Shown here: one piece after another, positions 1-7,229 of the stretch
Position numbering within the stretch: the first letter of the stretch is position 1
Layout of the letters: each line of letters opens with the position of its first letter
Assembly (NCBI GenBank): GCA_934555855.1
Contig: CAKTFL010000062.1
Location: 1-8,929 of the forward strand
Reading direction: 5' to 3'
Origin: an uncultured Sphingomonas sp.
GTDB taxonomy: Bacteria > Pseudomonadota > Alphaproteobacteria > Sphingomonadales > Sphingomonadaceae
DNA length: 8,929 nucleotides
Translations under genes and position numbers: made by a program
Notes under the pieces: generated by a model
What the model was told of the DNA's origin: nothing
Databases searched by the model: none
The model's input: the letters and a program-made list of their open reading frames with translations, nothing else

Positions 1-3000
1 GCATGACCTGAACGGTGCCGCCTGGCGTGCCGGCTACGCTAACGGTCTGGTTGGCGCTCGTGACCGCGACGTTGCCCGAACTGATGCCGCCCAGCGACAG
101 CACCGGTGCGTCGGCGAGCGTGTCGGATAGAAATGCCTGGCCGCCGCCCTGCGAGCCGTCGCCGAAGATCCGGGTGATCTGCGTCGTTCCATCGGCATAG
201 GTGACGGTGACGGTGGATCCCGTCAGCTCCGCGCCGGATACGGAACCGGCATCTTCGTTGACTCCCGAATTCTTGATGCTGGCGGGATCGATGTCGACCG
301 AGAACTTGACGGTCTCGCCCGGGTTGAAGCCGCCCGCCTTTGACGGATCGAAGTAAACGGTCATCCGCTCATATCCGCCCAGCCGCGCGCCCGAAAAGGC
401 CGAATAGTCGCTGCTGGCCGGCTGAACCGCGCCCGTATTGCCCTCGGTGTCGATCTTCAGGTTCTTGGCCATGGTGTCGCCGGCGGTGCCGGCCGGATCG
501 AACAGCGTATCGCGCAGGGCATTGGTGGACAGGTCGAGCGTGACGCTGACGATATCCTTCAGCCCTTCATTTTTGAGAGAAAATGCCTTGTTCGAAATGT
601 AGGTGCTGGCATCGATCGGCGTGCCGGGACTGATCGTCATGCTGGCGCCGCCAGGCGGTGCGATGCTGCCTGCCGACTGGACGATGATCGCCGACACCAT
701 GGGGTTCTGCGCCGCCCCCTTCAGGAAATCGAGAGTAAGCCTGTTATCGTCCACCTGTACCGCCCCTGTCCATTCATAGGCGGTCAGGGTGCCCACTTGG
801 GCGAACACGTCGAGATCGTCGAGGATCGTCTGACCTTCGGCGCGCACGTCGAACACCCGCTGTCCGGCCTTGGTCACGCCTGCATAGGATTCGGCAAACT
901 TTAGCGTGACAATGTAGTCGCCGTTCGCAAGTGGAATGTCGTAAGTAAAATCAGATGAACTATAGCGCTGGGTTTGGTAAAGCGGATCGGACTGAGTTCC
1001 TGCGATCGACTGTGACGTCGTGAACTTGGTGCTGGAGCTGACATACTGGCCGGTATCCGCCTTGTACGCGATGCCGGTCGCCGGGTCGGTATAGGCGGCG
1101 CCCCCGACATTGATCGCGGTGACCAGCGCGCCGGTACGGGGCTTGTACTCGATCGCCATGCGGCCGTCCGCATTGTGCACGGAGAAGTCGGCCAGAGAGG
1201 TTCCCGTCGCCAATGCGCTTCCGGTCAGGAACACGGACAGGTCGGCGAGGCCATCCCCGCTGGCGTCGATGAGCAGGCGTCCGGTGCGAACATCAAACGA
1301 CAGCAGCGACGCGCCCGAGGCGCTTCCTTCGACGCTCAGCGTATCGCCGACGAAGAAGTCGGTGATGGTGTCGCCGGCCAGATCGGCGATCGTGCCACGG
1401 AAGGTATCGTCGCCCGCCTTGCCGGTGAAGACGTTGTGCCCGGAGCCGGCGGTGAAGGTGTTGGCCCGCGTGTTGCCGACCACGTTCACATCGTTGCCGT
1501 TCCCTGCAAGGGTCACATCGTCCAGCAGGTCGGGCAGGGGCCTTATCGACTCGCCGCCGCTATAGATTACGACATCGCGACCGTTGGTGCCGATGTTCGC
1601 GAGGTCGGCGGGGCTGGCCGCATTATAGGTGTTGGCGGCCGCGGTAATCGAGACGCTGTCCCAGGTGGCGGTAAAGGTGTCGCCTTCGCCTTGGGAGGTG
1701 GCGATCAGGCCGACCGCGGCGCCGCTCTGGTGCGAATCGACGAGATACCAGCCCTGCAGCGCGGCGAGCACGTTGCCGGTGAGCTGGACGGCGGCGCCGC
1801 TGTCGCTGATCGTGCCGGCCCCGTTGCCGGTCGTGTAGGTCCAGATGGGGGTGACGAGCCCTTGTTCGACGTTCACGGCCAGCGACAATGTCACGCGGTC
1901 GCCGGTACCGGCGGCCAGCAGGCCCTGTGCAGCGTACATGGTCGTCTGGGCGACGCCGCCCTCTTCATACGTGACCTCGATGCCGCCCCGTCCGTCATTG
2001 GCGTGTACCTTGACCGAGACGTAGTTATCCTGGTCGCCGGTGCCGAGATAAAAACCCTGGCTTTGATTGTCCTCGGGACGGTCGATCGTATCGAATGGAT
2101 TGTCCATCTGGGTGGCGATAGTGAACACGCGGGTGCCGGCGTCGGGCGTGAAGCCGAACTGGAAGGCCTCGCGTTGGCTGTTGAGTCCCCCCGCGGCCGA
2201 GCCATGGCCGACCTCATCGATCGTCATCACGCCGGCCGCGCCGCCGGGCGTGATGTTCTCGATATCGTACAGCGAGGAATAGGGCGTGTTCCAGTCGACC
2301 ATCAGGCCGGTGAGCCCGAGCCCGAAAAGGCTGTTCTTCGGACCGGGAGTTGCCGGATCGGCGGCGCTTAGGCTCCAGTTCAGCGTGTCGCCCGCATAGA
2401 CCACCGTTGCCATGCCGTTGTTTGCGTCGAGCCCGAATCGGTCGATGGCGTTGGCGATGCCGTCGCCGTCATCATCCTTGCTGGGCTGCGGCGTGCCATT
2501 CCCCGTCGGCTCTAGAATCGAGATGGAATCCGCGCCGTAGCGGGCGACCCAGATCGTGCCGGCGAACGGAACGCCGTCGCCGCGCGCGGTCACGTCGAGC
2601 GGCGTGCCGCCCATCGACAGGGAGCTCACGTCCTGGACGGTCGTGCCGTCCTGGCTCAGGTTGAGAAGATAAAGCGATCCGCCATAGCCCGCGGTCAGCA
2701 GGTCGCCCTTCATCTGGCCACCGAGCGCGCTGGACGTATATTCGGCAAGGCCGTTGGTGGACTGGCCGTTTTTCCACAAGGCAGGGGCGTCGCCGCCGCC
2801 GGAGATGTATTCCGCCTCCTTGGGATTGGGCGCGTAGACCACATCGCCCAGATCGGACGGCAGCTCGCTTGCGGGGCGTTGCGCGCCATCGGGCACGCCG
2901 TCCGAATCGTCGCCGTCGCTTTCCACCAGCCCCGCCGCCCCGCCATTGGCGCGAATGGGATTGGGGTGGCCGCCATAATAGCCCGAGGTGACGAGGTGCA

Positions 3001-3943
3001 GCGTGTCGCCTGAGGTCACGCCGTTATTGGCATTGGCCTGATTGGTGACGCCGTCGGGACCGGAAACGGGCAGGCCGCCCCAGCCTTTGTTCGGTCCGTT
3101 GTCGATGGTGTACATCTTGCCGCTCGACGCGAGCAGCAGATCGTACGGGTTGCGAAAGCCGGGCGAGTGAATCTGGACCGGGCTGTCCGGCGTCAGCTTG
3201 GCCATGTTCAACCCGTCATTGCCGCCGAACACCGTTTCGGTGGAATCGTCGCGGGTCGGATCGTTCAGCGTCGGCAGGTCGTAGATATAGCTTTGCGGGC
3301 GGCCGGACGAGGCGTCCACCTTCACTCCCATCGCGTCGATCGCGGTCAGGTCGACCTTCAGGATCGCTGCCGAATAGGCATATTCGGGCAGGTAGCCGAA
3401 CGCTTTGGAGGGGGCGCCCATGTTGGTATTGCCGCCCACCGCGACATAGAGCTGATTGGTCGACGCATCATATTGCAGCCCGTTGACCGAGTGGTTTTCC
3501 TCGCTCCGCGGCAGGCCCCGAACCAAATCGACCTTCTCCCATTCGCCCTGACCGTTCAGCGTCAGGCGGGACAGGATGCCCGAATTGGTGTCGAGCCCGG
3601 TATCGGAATAGCTGGCGATCCGCGGATCGCTGGAGCCTACATAGATGACGGGCGCGGCTGCCGTGCCGCCGACAAACAGCCCGGTGACCTGCCGCCTGTT
3701 GATATTGTCGGCGAGGGTGCCGTCATCATTGTGGTTGGGAATGTCGTGGACGAGGGAGATCGTCTGGCTGGAGGTGACCTGATAGCCCGCGGCCGTTCGA
3801 CTGATCGACAGCACCTTGATGATGCCGTTCTGCTGGGCGACGTAGAGCCGCCCGTCGGGGCCGAACTGTAGCGACGTCGGGTTGTCGATGCCCGCTCCCG
3901 TCAGGGAGAACTGCGTGAAATTGGCGGAAAGGTCTATTGCCAT
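1..3943 (-). CDS. Giant multidomain RTX/malectin protein with N-terminal sugar-dehydrogenase-like propeller (C-terminus beyond left edge)
   Basis: The minus frame is open from ATG 3943-3941 to the window edge (1,314 codons, no stop seen), so the C-terminus is missing. A GAGGG motif five bases upstream supports this start. The N-terminus (MAIDLSANFTQFSLTG) has no Sec signal peptide. Domains by residue: about 1-480 resembles PQQ-dependent glucose/sorbosone dehydrogenases, with FGPDGRLYVAQQNG, a His in ENHSVNGLQY (His151), RNPYDL (264-269) and YTIDNGPNKGWGG. A DDDGDG calcium-type site is at 490-495. About 510-770 is a beta-sandwich resembling LamG/concanavalin folds. About 810-870 is RTX-like (AGNGNDV, GKAGDDTFRG, DTITDFF). 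About 943-1090 is malectin-like (AINVGG, then FAESYAG and AIIVQSAG). About 1090-1314 is beta-rich and unassigned. The absence of a Sec signal together with RTX sequence suggests type I secretion, and the domains suggest carbohydrate binding or oxidation outside the cell. Enzymatic activity is unproven; the propeller could be purely structural. Confidence 0.9.
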   Translation of the reverse strand, partial: MAIDLSANFTQFSLTGAGIDNPTSLQFGPDGRLYVAQQNGIIKVLSISRTAAGYQVTSSQTISLVHDIPNHNDDGTLADNINRRQVTGLFVGGTAAAPVIYVGSSDPRIASYSDTGLDTNSGILSRLTLNGQGEWEKVDLVRGLPRSEENHSVNGLQYDASTNQLYVAVGGNTNMGAPSKAFGYLPEYAYSAAILKVDLTAIDAMGVKVDASSGRPQSYIYDLPTLNDPTRDDSTETVFGGNDGLNMAKLTPDSPVQIHSPGFRNPYDLLLASSGKMYTIDNGPNKGWGGLPVSGPDGVTNQANANNGVTSGDTLHLVTSGYYGGHPNPIRANGGAAGLVESDGDDSDGVPDGAQRPASELPSDLGDVVYAPNPKEAEYISGGGDAPALWKNGQSTNGLAEYTSSALGGQMKGDLLTAGYGGSLYLLNLSQDGTTVQDVSSLSMGGTPLDVTARGDGVPFAGTIWVARYGADSISILEPTGNGTPQPSKDDDGDGIANAIDRFGLDANNGMATVVYAGDTLNWSLSAADPATPGPKNSLFGLGLTGLMVDWNTPYSSLYDIENITPGGAAGVMTIDEVGHGSAAGGLNSQREAFQFGFTPDAGTRVFTIATQMDNPFDTIDRPEDNQSQGFYLGTGDQDNYVSVKVHANDGRGGIEVTYEEGGVAQTTMYAAQGLLAAGTGDRVTLSLAVNVEQGLVTPIWTYTTGNGAGTISDSGAAVQLTGNVLAALQGWYLVDSHQSGAAVGLIATSQGEGDTFTATWDSVSITAAANTYNAASPADLANIGTNGRDVVIYSGGESIRPLPDLLDDVTLAGNGNDVNVVGNTRANTFTAGSGHNVFTGKAGDDTFRGTIADLAGDTITDFFVGDTLSVEGSASGASLLSFDVRTGRLLIDASGDGLADLSVFLTGSALATGTSLADFSVHNADGRMAIEYKPRTGALVTAINVGGAAYTDPATGIAYKADTGQYVSSSTKFTTSQSIAGTQSDPLYQTQRYSSSDFTYDIPLANGDYIVTLKFAESYAGVTKAGQRVFDVRAEGQTILDDLDVFAQVGTLTAYEWTGAVQVDDNRLTLDFLKGAAQNPMVSAIIVQSAGSIAPPGGASMTISPGTPIDASTYISNKAFSLKNEGLKDIVSVTLDLSTNALRDTLFDPAGTAGDTMAKNLKIDTEGNTGAVQPASSDYSAFSGARLGGYERMTVYFDPSKAGGFNPGETVKFSVDIDPASIKNSGVNEDAGSVSGAELTGSTVTVTYADGTTQITRIFGDGSQGGGQAFLSDTLADAPVLSLGGISSGNVAVTSANQTVSVAGTPGGTVQVM

Positions 3944-4035
3944 GACGCCCTCGCTTTTCCATCGATCCGGAGGAAGCGGGCATCGAATCGCGCAGCAGGC
4001 CGGGCGGCGAATGCTGCCCGGAACGACGTTTTCAT
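3934..4035 (-). CDS. Possible 33-aa upstream ORF overlapping the start of the giant gene
   Basis: An ATG at 4035-4033 opens a 33-codon frame (MKTSFRAAFAARPAARF...) that ends with TAG at 3936-3934, so it overlaps the first ten bases of the giant gene in another frame. GAAGGGGGC directly precedes the ATG, but the purine run is only one or two bases away, closer than a good ribosome binding site. The peptide is Ala/Arg-rich and I recognise no family. The frame stays open further upstream to a GTG at 4185 with no binding site. It may be a coupling leader peptide or chance, and chance is more likely in DNA this GC-rich. Confidence 0.15.
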   Translation of the reverse strand: MKTSFRAAFAARPAARFDARFLRIDGKARASWQ

Positions 4036-4120
4036 GCCCCCTTCAATCGAAAGGCGATTCTGCATCAAATCGGCGCAGGTCAGGCATACGCGCGGCCGTT
4101 GCCCATCGCGTTTTGGCCTC

Positions 4121-4150
4121 GTCGACATCGGCTGAAAGCCTGATGCCGAC
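4121..4150. promoter_or_regulatory. Near-perfect inverted repeat in the divergent intergenic region
   Basis: The arms GTCGACATCGGCT (4121-4133) and AGCCTGATGCCGAC (4137-4150) pair over 12 Watson-Crick base pairs, with one A:C mismatch (4125/4146), one bulged base (4141) and a GAA loop. No T-run follows on either strand, so an ordinary intrinsic terminator is unlikely. It lies just upstream of the TATACT box on the plus side and about 180 bases ahead of the giant gene on the minus side. It could be an operator, or a leader-RNA hairpin of the giant gene's transcript. The function is inferred only from position. Confidence 0.3.
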
Positions 4151-4176
4151 ACCCGGCTGATCGCCTTGTAAGAATC

Positions 4177-4182
4177 TATACT
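4177..4182 (+). promoter_or_regulatory. Candidate -10 box (TATACT) for the rightward GT25 transcript
   Basis: TATACT differs from the sigma-70 -10 consensus at one base and sits in the least GC-rich part of the gap, about 117 bases before the GT25 start codon. No good -35 hexamer lies 16-18 bases upstream; the best hit there (around 4154-4159) is poor. A similar TATAGA can be read on the other strand at the same place, so the element could serve the giant gene instead. This is a weak call from one hexamer. Confidence 0.2.
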
Positions 4183-4298
4183 CACCGAGGGTTGGGGGGC
4201 ACAGATCGTGGATATCCCCCCCGAATGTTGCCCCCTGCTACATGCCCGTCGTCGGGTTGGAGTGAGATCTTTACAATAAGAGGGGGACGGATTGTGAC

Positions 4299-5105
4299 AT
4301 GTTGCGACAGGGACCTTCGCTGCAGCGGGACGACTCGCGCGAGTGTCGAACCGCCATCCGCGTGATCAGCCTGGAAACGGCAACCGAGCGTCGTCGTGCC
4401 TTTGCCGGGCGTGCGGAGAGGACGACGGCGCGGTGGTCCTTCTTCGACGCACGCACGACGCCGGACCCGGATCTGACCTGGAATCGCAACAGCCTGTTGC
4501 GGCACAAGGGGCGCGAGCTGCTGCCCGGCGAACGCGGCAACTATTCGAGCCATTTCGCGCTTTGGCGGGAGCTGGCGGCGTCGGATCATGACCAGTTGAT
4601 CGTGTTCGAGGACGATATCTGGGTCGACTGGCCGTTCGTCGAACGCCTCGCGCGAACCGATCTCGCCGCGCATGGCGTGGGTTACCTCAACCTGATCGTG
4701 AAGCGGCTGGCTCCGTTCCGTGAGGTGGGCCATGTCGGCGAGCGCGCGCTGGTGCAGTTCATGGGATATACCCATGGCACCTGTTATGCGGTGACGCGGT
4801 CGCGTGCGGCCGAAAGCCTCGACTACCTCGGCCATGTCCGCGGCAATTTCGACAACATGCTCGACCGCAGCTGGGCGAACGGCTTTCCCAACCTGACCGT
4901 ATTCCCCACGCCCGCCTTTGAACTCGGCTACAAGACGGGCTCCGCGATCGGTGCCGGGGACCGCTTCGCGGAAAAGCCTCCATCGACCGCCTGGAGGATC
5001 CGCCGGGCCGTGTATCGTCGCTGGGACCCGCTTCGCCGGGCGGCCTATATCGCCGGCCAGCAGACCGGTCTCGGCCCGCGCGCGCGCGCGTCGATAGACA
5101 TTTAG
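4299..5105 (+). CDS. Glycosyltransferase family 25-type protein (LPS/exopolysaccharide sugar transfer)
   Basis: This 268-aa protein probably transfers a sugar from a nucleotide donor onto a growing lipopolysaccharide or exopolysaccharide unit on the cytoplasmic face of the inner membrane. The family-25 pattern is visible: IRVISLETATERRRAF at about residues 20-35 matches the usual N-terminal start, LLPGERGNYSSHFALW at about 74-89 matches the 'E...cclSH...W' block, and VFEDDIWVD at 102-110 carries the acidic EDD that binds metal and donor. GYTHGTCYAVTRSRA follows at about residue 155. No membrane segment or signal is seen, and the last 50 residues are basic. ATG 4299 is the first start after an in-frame stop at 4263, and AGGGGG lies 12 bases upstream, rather far. 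The 168-base gap to the decarboxylase gene means co-transcription is possible but not certain. Donor and linkage cannot be told from sequence. Confidence 0.87.
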   Translation: MLRQGPSLQRDDSRECRTAIRVISLETATERRRAFAGRAERTTARWSFFDARTTPDPDLTWNRNSLLRHKGRELLPGERGNYSSHFALWRELAASDHDQLIVFEDDIWVDWPFVERLARTDLAAHGVGYLNLIVKRLAPFREVGHVGERALVQFMGYTHGTCYAVTRSRAAESLDYLGHVRGNFDNMLDRSWANGFPNLTVFPTPAFELGYKTGSAIGAGDRFAEKPPSTAWRIRRAVYRRWDPLRRAAYIAGQQTGLGPRARASIDI

Positions 5106-5260
5106 GGCCGGCTGCACGCGTAACCGTGACAAACCGGATGGCTGTACTTTTACCCCCCTGCTTCGGCCCACGGGTTTTATCCGCCTGTCCGGGCTGGCAG
5201 CTCGCCGCACATATGGCGACCGACGGGGAGAGAGCCTGAAAGGCGAAAACCAGTCCGACA

Positions 5261-5266
5261 AGGAGG
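5261..5266 (+). promoter_or_regulatory. Strong ribosome binding site fixing the decarboxylase start
   Basis: AGGAGG lies seven bases before ATG 5274. It is the best Shine-Dalgarno match in the window. It supports keeping the roughly 26 residues that precede the Rossmann motif instead of starting further in. Confidence 0.8.
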
Positions 5267-5273
5267 ATTCGCT

Positions 5274-6314
5274 ATGACGTCCGATCCGATCGTGCTCCGT
5301 CGGCCGGAGCGCGCCGAGGGCAGGGAGACCCGGTCCTTTCCGGTCACCCGGCGCATTCTCGTGACCGGAGGGTCCGGCTTCATCGGCTCCCATCTGTGCA
5401 AGCGGCTGCTCGATGACGGGCATGAGGTGCTGTGCGTCGACAATTTTTTCACCGGCCGCCGCCGCAACGTCGCGCCGCTGCTCGACCGACCCGGTTTCGA
5501 GGTGCTGCGCCACGACGTGACGTTTCCGTTGTTTGTGGAAGTGGACCAGATCTACAACCTGGCCTGCCCGGCCTCGCCGATCCACTACCAGTTCGATCCC
5601 GTCCAGACGACCAAGACGAGCGTCCTGGGCGCGATCAACATGCTGGGTCTTGCCAAGCGGCTGAAGGTGCCGATCCTTCAGGCGTCCACCTCGGAAGTGT
5701 ACGGCGATCCGGCCATCCATCCGCAGACGGAGGATTATTGGGGCAATGTGAACCCGATCGGTCCGCGCTCCTGCTATGACGAGGGCAAGCGGTGCGCGGA
5801 GACCCTGTTTTTCGATTACCATCGGCAGCATGGGCTGGCGATCAAGGTTGCCCGGATCTTCAACACCTATGGCCCGCACATGCACCCGCACGACGGACGC
5901 GTGGTGTCCAACTTCATCGTCCAGGCGCTGACCGGCCAGCCGATCACCATTTTCGGCGACGGACGGCAGACCCGCTCCTTCTGCTATGTGTCGGACCTGG
6001 TCGACGGGCTTGTCCGGCTGGCTGATTCCGGGCCGGGAACGACCGGACCGATCAACCTCGGAAATCCCGGCGAGTTCACCATGCTGGAATTGGCGAAGTC
6101 GGTGATCGAGCTGACGGGATCGCGTTCCACCCTCGTGTACCGGGACCTGCCGCAGGACGATCCGCGCCAGCGGCGGCCCGATATCGAAGAGGCGCGGGAC
6201 CGGCTCGGCTGGGCTCCGACGATCGCGTTGCGCGAAGGACTGACGCAGACGATCGACTATTTCGACCGGCTGTTGTCCGAGGATGAGGTGCCCGAACTCG
6301 CCCGCGTCAGCTGA
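5274..6314 (+). CDS. uxs: UDP-glucuronate decarboxylase (UDP-xylose synthase), extended SDR family
   Basis: This 346-aa cytoplasmic enzyme would convert UDP-glucuronate to UDP-xylose and CO2 using tightly bound NAD+ (EC 4.1.1.35), supplying xylose for polysaccharide assembly. The NAD motif GGSGFIG is at residues 32-38. [16 protein letters not shown] and [17 protein letters not shown] are typical of this subgroup, unlike dTDP-glucose dehydratases. STSEVYGDP starts at 138, so the catalytic Ser/Glu pair is S140-E141. The Tyr/Lys pair is Y168 and K172 in SCYDEGKR, 27 residues after the Glu, the spacing I recall for human UXS1. [20 protein letters not shown] and [12 protein letters not shown] complete the substrate-binding region, and [10 protein letters not shown] lies near the C-terminus. 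All key residues appear intact. The N-terminal extension of about 26 residues is charged, not hydrophobic, so the enzyme is soluble, unlike the anchored Golgi forms. A related decarboxylating or epimerising SDR is the only real alternative. Confidence 0.96.
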   Translation: MTSDPIVLRRPERAEGRETRSFPVTRRILVTGGSGFIGSHLCKRLLDDGHEVLCVDNFFTGRRRNVAPLLDRPGFEVLRHDVTFPLFVEVDQIYNLACPASPIHYQFDPVQTTKTSVLGAINMLGLAKRLKVPILQASTSEVYGDPAIHPQTEDYWGNVNPIGPRSCYDEGKRCAETLFFDYHRQHGLAIKVARIFNTYGPHMHPHDGRVVSNFIVQALTGQPITIFGDGRQTRSFCYVSDLVDGLVRLADSGPGTTGPINLGNPGEFTMLELAKSVIELTGSRSTLVYRDLPQDDPRQRRPDIEEARDRLGWAPTIALREGLTQTIDYFDRLLSEDEVPELARVS

Positions 6315-6324
6315 CCGGCGGTTC

Positions 6325-6350
6325 TCCGCCCGGCCTCAGCGCCGGGCGGA
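6325..6350. terminator. Perfect GC hairpin between convergent genes, possible bidirectional terminator
   Basis: TCCGCCCGGC (6325-6334) and GCCGGGCGGA (6341-6350) form a perfect 10-bp stem around a six-base loop. It begins 11 bases after the decarboxylase stop and overlaps the last codons and stop of the convergent glycosyltransferase. Its place between two facing genes fits a shared terminator. Neither side has a T-run, so termination would be of the weak or Rho-assisted kind, or the hairpin protects 3' ends. The structure is certain; the function is inferred. Confidence 0.5.
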
Positions 6351-7229
6351 GGGCGCGCGGCTTAACTGGAGGCGCGCGCGCTCATAGGCGGACACCCAGT
6401 TCGCCATGATCGCCCAGCCGATCAGCTGCGCGCGCTTCGGCCACCCGATCTCCGGCTCGCGCGCCTCCAGCAGCGTCAGCACGTGCCGGCGCGGCGGCAC
6501 GGCGTGGCGGGCGACAAAGGCCAGGCAGTCGCGCCATTCGGGTGAACGGTCGCGTGCGCCGCCCGCCGTCCGCCGCAGCTTGCCGGCGATTTCCGCCCAG
6601 GACCGTCGCGCCGGATGATCCACCACGGCCGCCTCGACATAGGCGCGGGCATAGCCTGCCGCGACCGCGCGCTGTCCCCATTCAGCATCGCCCCCCGACT
6701 TCAGCCCTGCGTCGAACCCGCCGACCTGGTCGATGACGCTGCGACGGGCGACCATGTTCGCGGTGACGGCATAGCCGCCCGTCTCGACATAGCGACGCTG
6801 CGGAAATGCGAGGATCTGGTCGAACAGCTCGGCCGTGGCGGGATTGCCCGGCACGGCCGGCACCACGCGCACCCGGCCGCCGATGAAGCCCAGCTCCGGC
6901 CGGGCGGCGAGCGCCGCGACGGCCGCGGAGAGCCAGCCGGGATGGGGGCGGCAGTCCGAATCGGTAAACGCGATGATCTCGCCCTGCGCCTCCCCGAGTG
7001 CACGGTTCCTGGCCCGGTAGGAGCCTGGCCGGGGCTCCCACAGGAACGTCGCCTCGGGGTGGCGTTCCGCCAGCCTGGCCAGCGAAAATCGGGGGGCGTT
7101 GTCGACCACGATGATCTCCACCGGCCCGGCATGATCCTGCCGAGCGAGAGCGGCCAGGCAATTCTCCAGCGCGACGGCATCGTCGAATACGGGAACGATC
7201 ACCGAAACCGAGGCGGAAGGATCGATCAT
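6336..7229 (-). CDS. Glycosyltransferase family 2 (GT-A fold)
   Basis: This 297-aa protein would transfer a sugar from a nucleotide donor to a lipid-linked polysaccharide intermediate in the cytoplasm. It has the GT2 opening SVSVIVPVFDD (residues 7-17), EIIVVDNAP (38-46), the RARNRAL block (72-78), the metal-binding TDSD (89-92) followed by CRPHPGWL, and GGDAEW (179-184), which corresponds to the family's acceptor/base region. No membrane segment is evident, so it is probably peripheral. The start is ATG 7229-7227, which overlaps the flippase stop as ATGA with AGGAG eight bases upstream. The frame stays open for a further 134 codons upstream, but that part is read through the flippase gene out of frame and looks like low-complexity shadow, so it was excluded. 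The ATGA overlap indicates translational coupling and one operon with the flippase. Donor sugar and linkage are unknown. Confidence 0.93.
   Translation of the reverse strand: MIDPSASVSVIVPVFDDAVALENCLAALARQDHAGPVEIIVVDNAPRFSLARLAERHPEATFLWEPRPGSYRARNRALGEAQGEIIAFTDSDCRPHPGWLSAAVAALAARPELGFIGGRVRVVPAVPGNPATAELFDQILAFPQRRYVETGGYAVTANMVARRSVIDQVGGFDAGLKSGGDAEWGQRAVAAGYARAYVEAAVVDHPARRSWAEIAGKLRRTAGGARDRSPEWRDCLAFVARHAVPPRRHVLTLLEAREPEIGWPKRAQLIGWAIMANWVSAYERARLQLSRAPSARR

Larger units (their letters stand above)
3944..4298. other. Divergent intergenic region between the giant gene and the GT25 gene
   Basis: This 355-base stretch separates two divergent genes and must hold the promoters for both. 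I see no convincing protein gene in it apart from the doubtful 33-codon frame next to the giant gene. It contains an inverted repeat (4121-4150), a TATACT box (4177-4182), a G6...C7 pair (4194-4199 and 4216-4222) and a purine-rich AGGGGG (4281-4286) ahead of the GT25 start. The stretch 4166-4185 is noticeably less GC-rich than its surroundings, as promoters in GC-rich genomes often are. No tRNA, riboswitch or known operator was recognised. Confidence 0.6.

Noticed and set aside
1175..2371. 398-codon plus-strand frame
   Set aside because: It is a shadow of the giant minus-strand gene, whose frame encodes recognisable domains here. The plus translation is Gly/Ala/Arg-rich without motifs or a ribosome binding site.
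3167..3871. 234-codon plus-strand frame
   Set aside because: It lies opposite the sugar-dehydrogenase-like domain of the giant gene, and the product has no recognisable features.
4256..4277. TTGGAG/TACAAT promoter just before the GT25 gene
   Set aside because: The spacing is nine bases, and the start point would fall in the ribosome binding site.
5106..5273. Promoter between the GT25 and decarboxylase genes (GTGACA 5126-5131, TACTTT 5145-5150)
   Set aside because: The two hexamers are only 13 bases apart, too close for a sigma-70 promoter, and neither is a strong match.
4182..5891. 569-codon minus-strand frame opposite the GT25 and decarboxylase genes
   Set aside because: It is antisense to two clearly recognised genes and crosses their intergenic gap. 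The translation is Arg/Gly/Ala-rich with no family motifs. Long antisense frames are expected in DNA with high third-position GC.
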